The notes beneath the pieces are model-generated. The model saw only the letters and a program-made list of their open reading frames with translations, was not told the origin of the DNA and did no database searches. A DNA stretch of 64,000 nt from Triticum aestivum (Eukaryota > Streptophyta > Magnoliopsida > Poales > Poaceae): assembly GCF_018294505.1 (NCBI RefSeq), contig NC_057809.1:416319485-416383484 (forward strand). The letters are read 5' to 3'. Of this stretch, positions 26,801 through 39,695 are shown piece by piece. The translations under genes were made by a program, and so were the position numbers. How positions within the stretch are numbered: the stretch's first letter is position 1; every line of letters starts with the position of its first letter.

Positions 26801-28008
26801 GTGGTCGGAGTCCACCGGAATGGAGCTCGCGGCGGTGGCCGGAGTTCGGGAACATGCGGGCACGAGGCTGCGATGCACTAGGGGGCCAACTAGCGGCTGC
26901 GTTGGCCTCTCCGTTGCTCCAGGAGTATGCCGGAGGCTCAAGCTCGAGTGGAGACGCACGGTGGCTGTGAGAGCATCGTCCATGGTGGACGGCGGCGTTC
27001 GGATACGGCGGCTGGCATAGCTAGCGGACAGAAATGATCTCGGGAAGGAGGGGGAAAGGTGTCGGAGCTCACAGCGATCTCAAGGGAGGACTAAGCGGGC
27101 TCGAGGAGGCGGAGACGGCGGTGAATCGCCGGTGAGGTTGCCAGTGGCCGGAGGTTGGGTATGAGCTCGGGGAAGACGCTACAGGGCTCTCGCGGTCGAA
27201 TGGGTTGGTGTAGCTAACGCAGAAGGCGATGGCGGTTCCTCTGGATCCATCGGGGAGGCACGGGATGGACGGTGGCCGTGGTAAATTGCGTCGTCGACGA
27301 CGAGCTCTGCTCGGGTGTGCTTGAGAGAGGGAGCAAAAGGCGAGGGGGAGAGCAGAGAGTGAGGGAGAGGAGCGAGGGGCCACGGGGCGTCTCCGTGGCG
27401 TCGCTAGAAGGCCCGGGGAGGAAGCATGAGGTGGCCAGGGGCGAGCGCGCGCGCGGTGACACGCCTCTGCCTACTGGCAGAGGTTGAAGACGACCGCTTT
27501 GGCCAGTGGGCTGGGCCACCAGCTGGGCCACCAGGTGGCCTGCACAGGAGGTAAGCCCATGTAGGTTTCCTTTCTCTCTATTCTTTTATTTGTTTCTGTT
27601 TTCTATTATTCTGTAGTCTTTAGGGCTTTATTAAAATTACTTAGACACTTCCAAAAATCATGAAACTACTCATGATCACTGTTGGGAATATATCCTGCAG
27701 TAAACATTTTAGTTTATGATTATTTGAGCATTTAAAATATTTAATAGCATTTAAATGCCCAAATGCAAATAGAGTATGATTTAATCGAGAGCCCAAATAT
27801 GTCATGGAAAAATGTGCATCACCTCTGGTTACTGTTTCCAGCATTTTCCAAGAATGATGAACATTTTTGGAAACCGTTTGGTTTTACTGGAAATATTTTG
27901 GTTTAACCTAGTGAATTCCTTTAATGCTAGGGTTTAGGCAATCCCCATTTCAAGTTTCTTTCAAAGTTTAAACATGATGCGCACATGAAGTTAGCCTAGT
28001 GCAATGCC
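23810..28008 (-). repeat. Right (5') LTR of LARD-2, missing its last 19 bp
   Basis: It matches the left LTR up to gtgcaatgcc and then passes straight into LARD-1 LTR sequence (caggtactccc). The missing end carries the first bases of U3 including the terminal dinucleotide. Confidence 0.85.
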
Positions 28009-28477
28009 CAGGTACTCCCTCCTTCTCTGTTTTCTATTTTAATTACAGTTTTCTATTTTATTTCCTCTCTATTTTGATTTAGTTTTAGCCACTAAATCAT
28101 TTTCATAAATTTTGTAGGTTATTATATGGCTTGCTAAAATATATACAAAGCCACTCACAAACTTCCAGAATTATTGAAGTTATATTTAATATATATTAAT
28201 ATAAATCCAAAGCAAATAATTATTGGATTAATTCAGATGGCCAAAATAAATGTTTCTGAGCTCATAAAAATATTGGTTTGAATTTTAGCTCTTGCCAATA
28301 ATTCTATGGAATAACAGGAACGTTTTATTGGACTCATTTGAGAAGATTTTTAAAGTTGGTTATTTTTGAACTGATTTCTGATGGTTTCAACAAACCTCAA
28401 TTCAACTTTCAGAAATTAGACATGATGCATGGATGCTCTCTTATGCAACTATTGCAAACAATTCTAGGGCTGTGAGA

Positions 28478-31400
28478 ACTCACCCCCACTAAACAAGAAT
28501 CTCGTCCTGAGATTCAGGATGTGAGGTGAGAAGACAGAGGGGACACAAATCTAATTCTATCCTCGTGACCCAACTGCTCTTCTCGAATATATTGATCCAT
28601 TGCATCATATTGATCTTGGTGTCTTTCTTTGAGAACTACGTCCAACATGACAACGAGTAGAAAGGGACAATTTTTACAAGAATCGATCTTCTTGAGGCTC
28701 GAGCAACTTAGGATCATCTTTATGATCACAAGATCAACTCTCGGAATGAGACATGGAAACATCTCTGGAGCTGAGAGGAAAAACATGCATCAGGAGCGAT
28801 AGAAGAAACAATTTGACGAGGTTTCAAAGTGGCAAGGAAATTTGCCATGATTCCAAAACGGGGCACCTCAGGGAAGGTGACTCGAAGAACTATTCCCTTA
28901 AGTGGCAAAAAGAATTACTTTTGATACAAGATCATTAAAATTCTTTATACCAGCCTAAGGCATTCACAAATGATCGTGTGAACGAATTCGAAAGAATGGC
29001 ATACCCATACCAGAATGGATGATGTGGACTACCTTGTTGAAGACAACACAATGGATGATTTTGCTTATCATCGGGGATGAATGGGACCCATAGTAGGACC
29101 ACTTTTGAAGATGACCCTAAACAGTAATTATTGAGGTGCAAGCTGGGAACAAAATGCAAATGCTGGGAATGATTCTGGTAACTGGAATAACTCAACGAGA
29201 GTGATTCCACCGTTCGAATGGTCATAGCTTAATCGAGGAAACCAAGAGCACAAGAATCCCTAAGGAACAACTTATAGGATAAGCCGCATGAAATCCTCGC
29301 GGAGAAGATGGACAAATTGCCCAATCAAGATACTATAGTGATAGATTCTCCAGCTAGGTGCGTCGGCCAGAACATCAACCTTGTCGGGACCTACATCATA
29401 GATCTTGGAGAAGTTCCAACCATCATATCTGCCTGAGATTCAGATCTGGTTGGTAACGGGATATTTCAGACAACATGTCCGGAAAGAAAGTTTGCAACAC
29501 AAACCTACGAGACGATGTTGCAAGATTCTCGGGATTTGAACTACGATAGTAAACTCCAAAACATGAGCAGGTTCTGCTACACATATGTGAACACGTTGTC
29601 CAAGACAAGAATGGCTACATAGTAGTCTTATAATAAAACACTATCGAGTTCAGGTGGGGAACCATCATCGAGGATATCAAAGTCCTTGCATAAGGCATGC
29701 TCTTAAGAAGGAACTTCTTCTCCTTGAACAATTCAATCAGTGGCTTGGTGTGCTAGGGACACATATAGAATGAAGGTTGCAAGTCTCCAAACCACAGAGT
29801 ACTTCGCACGTATGCATGACTGATTTGGGATGATTCCAGAGGAAGCAAAACAAACTTTCTCAAATCCACGGCGACAACTTGCATCAAATGCACATGATTC
29901 AAAGGAAGTCACTTCTTTCATCCAAGCGTATGCTTCATGAGCTAGCATGAAGAAATGCTTACAAAAGTTTCCAACACTAGCTCAATGTTCAACATGAATC
30001 ATGGAGGAGATAAGATGCTACTGATGGGCTCAACAACAACTCATCGGGATTTCGATATCACTGGAATTCCACCATTATGTGAACAAGGTGATAGCACTGG
30101 TCAGTACCAAAGATATAATGGTGCATGCTCGAGGGGTCAACCACGAGTAAGACAACATTACGAATATTGTTGGTTCTGATTTGATTTGACAATAGCCCAT
30201 ACTCAAATCAAGGTTTGGACAAGACAATAGATCCAAGAACTGATCATGAGGACCAACCAATGAAGATATCATCTTTCTTCAACACACACACACACACAAG
30301 GATATCCCTTTGGAATGAACTAATTCAGACAAGCTTTTCTTCCAACTCTCCAAGTTGTTGTTTGGCTTAACCAACTAGCTCAGGGATATCCAACATAGAT
30401 TCTTGGAGAAAGAGTGGTTTATTGGAAAACTAACTTGATCATGAACTCAACATATCGGTTAGGTGACAACCTGGTAATACTTCCAAGAAGATATTCGGAA
30501 CATCACGAACCACCGATATGTTATTAAGCTCCAGAACAATCTTGCTTTTCAGAGCAAGATGATATGATCAAATAAGCAAGGGATTGAATAATCATAACTC
30601 ATTGATCGAAGAGTGCACTTGAGATAAGGACTAGGTGGCACAATCTATCTTAGAATGATGATTCAATAACCAACACGCTAAGAATGAGATTATTGTCCAT
30701 TTACTACCAAGCAATGGGGTTGCTAGTAGTATTGATTTCACACATCATGGTTCACTTGTTGGCATTCCGGTTGCGACAACACGAGACCGAGGAATGAAAC
30801 AATGATAGCGAGAAGTATCACTGCGTCAAGAATTCATAAGAGATGGTGCAATTCTCATGACAATCCTGACATAAAGGGGGTAATAATACTCCAGGGTAGA
30901 ACAGAGCAAAAGCTGGATTGGCATTTGATCTGCAGAGCACAACTACTTTGACCCAATCCTGGAAATGGACGAGGTACTGGAGTTTGTTTCTCCTAGTCAT
31001 TCCGGAATAGAACGACTTGACGGACCACAAGAATAAAAGGCATCGATGAACACAAATGCACAAACACTCTTGGCTATCAACTGATAGAGGATGGTCGGAA
31101 CACAACTGAAGAGGAACAACTCAAGGAACATATAACTTTCTGAGTTGTGCATGCATATATTAGTATGTCGAGCAAAACTCCAAATTTCTTTCGGACAACC
31201 CATGCAGAAAGGTAGGACTGGCAGATTCACAATGCAGAACGGAGAACTCATCAAGAGCACTCTTATTGTGATCTTTTGGTTCAAAAGAACTCCTGCCAAG
31301 AATGGTTCATGGTAATTGGAAGAAGGATGTACCACGAACCTCGAGGACTATCGCAAAGGTTACTAATATCCTAAAGGAACTAGCAACACTATCAACATGA

Positions 31401-32092
31401 GGTAAGTAGGGTGAATCTTGGGTCAAGAACCCAGGAGTAGAATACCTACTACTAAATGGCATCACGGTATGCTTTCGAGAATGGTGGCTAGAATCATCAC
31501 ACCGGGAACACAAAGCATTGCTAGATTACTAGGTGACTCCCTAAAACACCTAGGGACATAATAATAGCTTCAACATATATGTTGAGGCAATAGAGTACCT
31601 CAACTCACAGATTAGTGTGGTTGAACTGGCCCAAAGGAACATCGGGAACGGAAAGAAGCGATTTGCAAATGCATCAGACTATTTAGAAACCTGGGATGAC
31701 TCAGACAAAATAACGGCTGTAAATGCTCAAAATGATTTGAGACATTCTGCAAAATGGTGGCATAACCACTTAACATCACCATATCAAAGTTCTGAGATGA
31801 ACTGCCAACACACAAAAGTAGTAGGAACCGAACTCGGGCTTAAACTCAACAATCCTAGGCAACTATGGTTTAGTAACACGTCATCCTGATAGATAGATGA
31901 GAAGGCCTAGTTCTTAATCCCCGTAGAAAAGAAAAGGTTGAGTCAGATCAGAAGGGCATAGGGTAAAGGAGTAAAAAGAGCCTTACGTTCCCTTCCACAA
32001 TCAATTCCCTTACATAACTAAGCATTTCTAGACTCAACTTCGTCCAGCTTGGCTTGGTAATCCTACAGGTAGCCAGGCTCTGATACCAATGC
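28478..32092 (-). mobile_element. Interior of LARD-1 (non-coding)
   Basis: No coding frame is supported. It is clearly homologous to the interior of LARD-2 (19818-23809) over most of its length, with insertions and deletions (it is about 380 bp shorter). It begins on plus with the C-rich complement of the purine tract (actcacccccac) and ends with the primer site. A short (CA)n tract is at about 30283-30299. Confidence 0.8.
32076..32088 (-). other. Primer binding site of LARD-1
   Basis: The minus strand reads TGGTATCAGAGCC, an exact initiator-tRNA-Met primer site, four bases from the LTR boundary at 32093. Confidence 0.9.
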
Positions 32093-35000
32093 TGCCAGGA
32101 CCCGAATTCCAAGTCACATCGATCTAGCCGGTAACACTTCATATCACTTTGCGGCCTCACGCACGGTATTCCCACTGGTGTCGCCTTACCATGGCCCGAG
32201 ATCGTTTGCGCCTTTTGGCTCACGTATATGATAGTGTCACTAGCATCCATATGACAGGGAACCCGGGCCGACATGGCTAGTCGTGAACCCAAAGCGGCAC
32301 CAACCTATGGGGACAGGCATACATGAATCACATCGAGCATGTCGGTCAGCAGTGTGTGAATCCGGGCTGTAGCATTGGGCTAACAGGACTCCGGGAACCC
32401 GGGCTGTAGCAGGCTAGGCAGGACTCCGGATGTCATCGCGTGACATCTCCCCGAAGGGACAAACACAGGAATGAAGTGAAACACATGCCGGCCAGTCAAG
32501 TGTCCTGAGCAGTAGTGCTGGGCTAACAGGACTCAGGTGAACCGGGCTGTAGCGGACTACTATGGCTCATGGAAGCACTAGACTGCATTTCCCCAAGGCT
32601 GCCAAGGATAAACAACTAGATTGTCGGAGCCCACACATACCAAGCATTTCAATCATACACACAATATGCTCGATATGTGTAAATACAACATGGCATCACA
32701 ACATAACTCTACAACTCAAGTATTTATTCATTAGGCTCCGAGGAGCGAGATATTACAAACATGGGTCTCATGACCCAACAAACATAGCATACAAATCAAA
32801 GCACATGCAGAAGCTTAACATGTCTGAGTACAGACATCTACAAATGAAAAAGGCTGAGAAGTCTGACTATCTACCAGATCCTGTCGAGGGCATAAGATCG
32901 TAGCTGAGGTATCAAGCTAAACGTCAAAGTCCACGCGAAACTACTAGCGAGACTGAAGTCTCTCTGCAAAACATAAATTAAGCAAATGTGAGTACAAAAG
33001 TACTCATCAAGACTTACATAAGAACTAGCTACATATGCATCGGTATCAATAGGGGAGTGGTGGAGTTTAACTATAGCAAGCCAGCTTTGACTCGGTGGCT
33101 ATCTTAAACTACGACTGCAAGTAACTCTTATGAGGTGGCGCACACGAGTCCACATATTCACCATATCAATACACCATTGTGGATCTGCTCCCGTCTCCCT
33201 ACGAGAACGCCATCCATAGCACTCACGCTTATCTTGCACATTTTAGAGTATCCACTTTCAGTTGTCTATGAACTGTTATAGGCAACCCAGAAGTCCTTTA
33301 CCGTGGACGCGGCTATTCGAATAGTTTTATACTCTGCAGGGGTGTACTTCGTCACACATGTTTCCACCACTTAGCGTCTGCACACGACATGTGCTCGGCA
33401 GACTTCAATGGAAAGCCGACGTGGGTGTAGACTACGACCTGACTAACCGCACAAGTCTCTAGTCCAGGTCTATCGCCTATTCGGGTTCCATCCGCGAGGA
33501 GATCCAGCTGGAGTTTCGCTCACAGCCCCAAACGATGTGTGCAGGGTTCCCGAGACACCAAACGGGCGCCCGGTACACCGTGCCATGGTGTATCTACCGC
33601 ATCATAGCCCACCCCTAGAGTCAGCGCTACGCACGGCCACCAACACATATCCTATAAACACCAGAAACTAGTTGCAACTCCTGGACAGAGGACGAGAGGG
33701 GTCAGTAAGTCGAGCGGGGTCATATTTCAGGGCCCAATGTGTGGTAGTAGCTGTTTCATGGATCACAAACACATAACTCAGTTCCTAAGGACGGCTTCAA
33801 TGAAACAACCCACCATGTACTCCTACATGGCCTCTCATCGATACCTTTACCAAATCATGTTCACACACTTAGCTCTCAACAGTAGGACATGTTCACACAC
33901 CTCCGATTCATCCCCGATGAATCAGACCTGACACAATTCTATGCAATAGCACGCATGACAAACAAGCATGAATGAGTAGGCACATCAGGGCTCAAACAAC
34001 TCCTACTCATGCTAGTGGGTTTCATCTATTTACTGTGGCAATGACAGGTCATGCAGAGGATAAGGGGTTCAACTACTGCAGCAAGTAACAGATGAATCAT
34101 TGTTGTCCTAATGCAGTAAAAGAGAGAAGGAGCGAGAGAGTGGGATTGTATCGGAATGAGCAAGGGTTTTTTGCTTGCCTGGCACTTCTGAAGATGATAT
34201 AGCTCTTCATCGGTGTCATCGATCACGTCGTCGGAAACATCGTCTAGTAAAAGGGAACAACCACCGAGGAACACAAAAGGAACCACAATCAATGCAATGC
34301 ACATTCATATGAATGATATGTCATATTAAAGTACTGAATTGACCTAGTGCAACAGTTAGTCATATTCATTGAAGTGGAATTCAAACCTATAGCAAATTCC
34401 AACTCCAAAGCTAATTACCATTTATTCTATAATCATGAATTGTCGTATTCAGTGAGGTTAACTTGTTCAAACATGCATGAAAATGCCGTAAATATATTCT
34501 TTGGATTTTTCTGATCATTTTTCATATATAAATTATTGCCATTGGAGTTATAGATTATTTTCTATGATTTTTTGAAGTTTTGAATATTTTCCGAAAATAA
34601 TAAATCATTTCTGGTTTATTTCAAAATTCCAGAAAGTAATTACTGCATCAGCCTGACGTCAGGGTGATGTCAGCAGGTCAAAGGCGTCGACCAGGTCAAA
34701 CCTGACCAGTGGGACCCACTGGTCAGTGACCTAGTCAACTAAGTTAGTTAGCCCTAACTAACTAGCCTGGGCCCACTGGTCAGCGACTGTAGTGACTAAC
34801 CTAACTAGTTAATTAGTGCTAACTAGAGTAATTAGTCGGGCGGGGCCCGTAAGTCAGTGAGAGAGAGGGGGGGGGGGGGGGGGGTCAAACCGGGCAGTGG
34901 GGTCAACCCATGCCGGTCAACGGGTCAGCAGTCGCCGGCGTTTAGAGACGGCGGGGCGGCTCGGAAATGCTTTACAGGGCACCATTCGACGTGCGAGTTG

Positions 35001-36279
35001 CACCTACGGGTTCATGGGAGTGAGGCGCGTCCATTGGTGGTGGTGGTAGGAGCTGCCGTGGTCAGGATCGATGGTGACGACCAAATCGTCGGCGGCCGGA
35101 GTTTGGACAAGTGCGGTTTGGCGCTAGGGGGCACAACAGGTCAAATGGGTGGGCGCGCCCAGCTCCTGGGAGAGCGCTGGGCACGGAGCAAAGCTAGGAC
35201 GCGGGTGGCAGCAGCTGTGGCCACGGCGGCGACGAGGCACGACGCCGGCGAGCTTCGGCGTCCACGCATATACGGCCTAGAGGAGGCGGCGAGCAACGGG
35301 GTTCGGGGAAGGAGGAAGATAAGCTCACCGCGAGCACGATGGGAAGGTCAGTGGGCGTGGGGGAGGTCCGGAGCGAGCAGGGAAATGGTGGCAATCTCGG
35401 CGACCCGAGGAGGAAGATGAGGTCAGGGCCGGCGCTTCGGGGCGTTTGGCGTCGCGTGAGTCGACAGAGAGACGTCGGCGATGGTGGCGGAGCTCCTGGG
35501 CATGTCGAAAAGGCGAGGAGGAGGCGGTGGCCACGGTGGTGCACGTCGGCGGCGGCGAGCTCCGCTCGGTTGCGAGAAAGAGAGAGAGAGAGAGAGCAGA
35601 GAGGGGAGTGAGGTCCAGGGAGAGGAGGGGAAGCGAGAAGGAGCGCTGGGCGTCTCCGTGGCACGTCTGGAGGGCCGGGGTCGTGCGGCTGAAGCAGGAG
35701 GTGGCAAGGCGTCGTCGGCGCGCTCGCCACGCACCTGCCTGTCCTCCTGGCAGGAGGAGGAAGACCACTCAACCCCTGGTGGGCTGGGCCTCTTCTGCCA
35801 GGTAAGGCCCAGGTACTCCCTCCTTCCCTATTTTCTATTTTAATTACTGTTTTCTATTTTATTTCCTCTTTGTTTTGATTTAGTTTTAGCCACTAAATCA
35901 TTTTCATAAATTCTGTAGGTTATTATATGGCTTGCTAAAATATATACAAAGCCACTCACAAACTTCCAGAATTATTGAAGTTATATTTAATATATATTAA
36001 ATATAAATCCAAAGCAAATAATTATTGGATTAATTCAAATGGCCAAAATAAATGTTTCTGAGCTCATAAAAATATTGGTTTGAATTTTAGCTCTTGCCAA
36101 TAATTCTATGGAATAACAGGAACATTTTATTGGACTCATTGGAGAAGATTTTTAAAATTGGTTATTTTTGAACTGATTTCTGAGGGTTTCAACAAACCTC
36201 AATTCAACTTTCAGAAATTAGACATGATGCATGGATGCTCTCTTATACAACTATTGCAAACAATTCTAGGGCTGTGGCA
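32093..36279 (-). repeat. Right (5') LTR of LARD-1, uninterrupted (4187 bp)
   Basis: Begins tgccagg (relatives have tgtcagg) and ends gctgtggca. It serves as the reference for the split left LTR. The GC-rich block spans about 34850-35800 and includes a G run near 34867-34884 and a GA microsatellite at about 35578-35600. In sense direction the GC-rich block would be the leader just after transcription starts. Confidence 0.85.
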
Positions 36280-39252
36280 TGCACCTTCGATGCAGACGGA
36301 CCGCTTGATGACCTCCAGCCGTGGGCAGGCATCCACAAGCCGCCTCACCAGGCCGAAGTAGCTGTTCGGAAGGACATCGCCAGGCCACAGCTAGACTATA
36401 AGGCCCTTCATGGCCTGTTCGGCCGCCTTGTGCAGCTCGACCAGCTGCTTTAGCTAGTCGCTCAGAGGCACTGGGTGTTCGGTCCCAGTATACTGAGACC
36501 AGAACTGCTTCTCCGTTGAGCTTCCCTCCTCGGCCTGGTAAAACTGCGCGGCATCCGACACGCTGCGGGGCAAATTTGCGAATGCTCCTGGAGAGCTCCG
36601 AATTTGGGTAAGTAATCGGTAATTTACTTTTACATGCTTGCTTTGTATATAGAATGCCTTACCCGCCGCTATCTTCTTCATTGCGTCGATCTCCTAGTGG
36701 GCCTTTTGGGCTTCGGCCTTGGCACTTTTTACACTCTCGAGGGCCGCGGCAAGCTCAGACTCCCGCGTCTTGGAGTCAAGTTCCAATGCCTCATGCTTCG
36801 CCACAAGAGCCTGGAGCTCTTGCTGCACCTCGCCCACCCGAGCCTCATGCTTCTCTCGCTTGGTGCGCTCCGTGGCCGCTTTATCTTCGGCCTTGGTTAG
36901 CGCTTGCTTCAGGGTCGCCACCTCGGTCGTGGCCCTTGGCAAACATACGATGATCCTGTCATTTTGCAATCGCGTCCTCTTATATATATATATGTACATA
37001 AGACAGGGTATTACTTACCCTTGTTCTCCTCGAGCTGGCTCTTGGCAAGGCCGAGCTCTTTCCTAGACCCCTCGAGGTCGTGCTTCAGTACGGCGACCTC
37101 CGCAGTTAGTGCGGCGGACGCCAGCAGTGAAGCCTGCATATGCATATTGACATACTTATATTAGACTCCTGCGATATTATTTGATCCTCTGTTCGGCTTT
37201 TCTTTGTGAACACCGAACAAAGCATCAGGGGCTACTATCTATGCGGTAATATTTCTACTACATTTTAAAACACTTACCTCGAAGCCTGTTAGAAGGCTGG
37301 CACAGGCTTCAGTCAATCCGCTCTTGGCGGACTGAACCTTCTGGATCACTGCACTCATGATAGTGCGATGCTCCTCATCGAGAAGCGCTTCCATCAGATT
37401 GTCCGGCGCCTCTGGATGGACAGAGGTCACTGGCACAGGCGTCTTGCCCCTCTTAGAAGGAGGCCGCCTGCCTGAGCCTGGAACCGCTGGAGGTTCCGGC
37501 GCGGTGTTCGGCTGAGGGCCGAACTCGGAGCTCTCAAGGGCCCCGTCCCCTTAGCTCCCGGAGTCCGGAAGGTCGCCTTGAGGCGCCTCCGGGACTGTCT
37601 CCCCTCGATCCGGTGCCTCTTGAGACAACACCTCGCCAAGATGAGGGGAGGTGGCGGTCGGGACTGGATCGCTCTCCATGTCCGACAAGCCCAAGGAGCC
37701 ATCCGATGATACATCGATACTGGCTCGTGGCAGCCTGCATAATTGCGTTCGGCGTTAGGGAAAGTAGTGCGACAAAGGAATCCTATGAGTTACTCTGGTA
37801 TCCGAATACTTATGATCTCCACGGGGGCTTGACCCTGGGCAACCACTCGTCTTTGCCTTCGTCGGCGGCGGTGGAACTGTCCGGAAGGAGAGTCCTTCCC
37901 TTCTTGGACCCTCCGGCCTCCCCAGTTGGGGCGGCCTTCCTTTTCTTGTCTCCCCCAGTCGGTGGGGGAGCATCTTCTTCTTCTTCCTCGTCTTCGGGGG
38001 AGGAGTGTGCCACAGAGTTATCGAACGATGAGTCCGATAACACCTGGCGCCGGGAACTCTTTCGGGTTCCCTTGGCCTTCTTGGTCTTCTCCGGCACCTT
38101 GTAAGGAGCCGAAGTCAGCATCTCCGTCAGGAGAGCGCCCGTAGTATCTTCGGGCAAAGGGGCCGAACAGTCGATCTGCCCCGACATCTCCACCCAGTCC
38201 TGTCAAAGGCCCAGAGATTAGACCCCGCACATAATTAAGCTAGGAAAAATAAATGTCTTACAGGACGTATTGAAATCACCGAATGCGCTAGGAGCTTTGC
38301 GCTTAGTCCACGATCCTCGGTGAGAGAAGGAGGGACCTCGGCGCCCTTGAAGAGCACCTTCCAGACGTCCTTGTGCGTCGTATCAAAGAGCTCGCTCAGA
38401 GTCTGGTGCTGGGCCGGGTCGAACTCCCATAAGGTAAAATCCCGTTGTTGACACGAGAGGATCCGGCGGATGAGCATAACCTGGACTATGTTGACAAGCT
38501 TGAGCTTCTTGCTTGCCATACTCTGGATACATTTCTAGTGTCCGTCCAGCTGCATTGATGAACCCCACGACAGGCCTTTCTCTTTCCAGGAAGTGAGCCG
38601 TGTAGGGAATCCGGATCGAAACTCAGGGGCTGCCGCCCATTTGGCGTCACGCGGCTCGGTGATGTAGAACCACGCCGACTGCCATCCCTTTATTGTCTCC
38701 ACGAAGGAGCCTTCGAGCCATATAACGTTGGGCATCTTTCCCACCATGGCTCCCCCACATTCTGCTTGTTGGCCTCGTACCACCTTGGGCTTGATATTGA
38801 AGGTCTTTAACCATAGGCCGAAGTGGGGCCGGATGCGGAGGAAAGCCTCACACACGACGATGAACGCTGAAATGTTGAGGATGAAGTTCGGGGCCAGATC
38901 ATGAAAGTCCAGCCCATAGTAGAACATGAGACCACAGACGAATGGATGGAGGGGAAACCCTAGTCCGCGGAGGAAGTGGTGAAGAAAAACTACCCTCTCG
39001 TGAGGTTTTGGGGTAGGGACGATCTGTCCCGCGGCGGGCAGCCGATGCACGATGTTCGCGGCTAGGTATCTAGCTCTGCGCAGTTTCTTAATGTCTCCCT
39101 CCGTGATGGAGGAGACCATCCATTTGCCTCCCGCTGCGGACATGATTGGAGAAGGTCAAGGTGGGAAGTGCGGACTTGGGCACTAGAGCTCGAGTGTGCG
39201 AAAACGGATGGGTAAGGGAGGAAGAAGGCGTGGATAGAAAGGTGAATCATTA

Positions 39253-39264
39253 TCCCTTTATATG
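39253..39264 (-). promoter_or_regulatory. Candidate TATA box of the aORF
   Basis: The minus strand reads CCATATAAAGGG, 110 bp upstream of the aORF start at 39143 and outside the LTR. The aORF could therefore have its own promoter, opposed to that of the LTR. Confidence 0.5.
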
Positions 39265-39695
39265 GGCGGACGAAGCTAAGCGTCCCCACTTGCCTGGTAA
39301 AACTCGCTTATCCCCCAAGCGCCGTAATTGATGGCGCGGTTGGTTCACCCACGCCCGTATTGATGAGAATCCCGTAATAAGGGGACACGATCTCTGCTTT
39401 GACAAGACGTGTCGAAAAACTGCCTCACGTTATGTGCGGGGCTGGTTAAAAGAAACGGTTCGAATAATCATCAGGCCATGACGTAGCGTCATGCTGCCAA
39501 AACAAGCCAGCAAATTAGATCTGCGAAAATATTATTCTCTCTACGGTGGAATGTGGAACTTATTTTGCAGGGTCGGACAATATCCTCATATTCAAATTCT
39601 TCTGTGATGTATTCGGAGAAGGAACCCGCCTTGCAATGCCGAAGACAATACTGCACGTCGGACTCATTGTCATTGAAGCCTGGTTCAGGGGCTAC
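39265..39695. mobile_element. Non-coding tail of the Tat-like element
   Basis: This 430 bp lies between the aORF promoter and the 3' LTR. It contains no reading frame of note; it would be the 3' untranslated part of the genomic RNA and the upstream region of the aORF. Confidence 0.6.

Larger units (their letters stand above)
15597..28008 (-). mobile_element. LARD-2: related element inserted in the left LTR of LARD-1
   Basis: LTRs 15597-19817 (4221 bp) and 23810-28008 (4199 bp remaining) flank a 3992-bp non-coding interior. Sense is minus. The left junction preserves ccaggtaag of the target. At the right junction the last 19 bp of the LTR and the expected second gtaag are missing. Its LTRs share the start tgtcaggaccccgattcc and overall plan with LARD-1 but differ strongly in the last ~450 bp, so this is a sister subfamily. 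By eye the first 470 bp of the two LTRs differ at about 4-5 percent. Confidence 0.85.
11891..28477 (-). repeat. Left (3') LTR of LARD-1, split by LARD-2 (11891-15596 and 28009-28477)
   Basis: The two pieces match the uninterrupted LTR at 32093-36279 from end to end; the break falls after ccaggtaag (35797-35805 in the partner). The LTR has an AT-balanced 2.5 kb part, a GC-rich block (about 14700-15590) with long spurious frames on both strands, and an AT-rich end. The last bases are tgtgaga rather than tgtgaca, a decayed CA terminus. Confidence 0.85.
11891..36279 (-). mobile_element. LARD-1: large retrotransposon derivative inserted in the aORF
   Basis: LTRs of about 4.18 kb (11891-15596 continued at 28009-28477; and 32093-36279) flank a 3.6 kb non-coding interior (28478-32092). 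Sense is minus, from the initiator-Met primer site at 32076-32088 beside the right LTR and a purine tract beside the left LTR. Target duplication is imperfect: tacgc (11886-11890) against tgcac (36280-36284), two transitions apart. Removing the element and one duplicate copy restores the host aORF reading ...CIEGA-RRAFARV..., which supports these ends independently. Sizes match the barley LARDs (Sukkula type); I cannot assign the family. The LTRs differ by about 5 percent in their first 475 bp. Confidence 0.85.
11709..39143 (-). pseudogene. Antisense ORF (aORF, 'putative gypsy type transposon' family) of the Tat-like element, split by LARD-1
   Basis: Start Met (MSAAGGKWMV) is at 39143. The N-terminal domain (39143-38280) holds GLGFPLHPFVCGLMFYYGLD and WFYITEPRDAKW, characteristic of the family found antisense in Tat-type elements; its biochemical role is unknown. 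An intron is likely at about 38264-38196 (donor GTAAGA, acceptor TGACAG). An acidic, Lys-rich segment follows (38193-37810), then a linker, a coiled coil (about 37000-36700, TLKQALTKAEDKAATER), and a C-terminal domain (LVRRLVDACPRLEVIK at about 36360-36300) cut at 36280. Beyond the LARDs it resumes at 11885 (RRAFARVKVQWAKLD) and ends VIFE-stop at 11709. In-frame stops (after QLDGH, in the linker, before the C-terminal domain, after KEGPP) make it a pseudogene. Confidence 0.82.
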
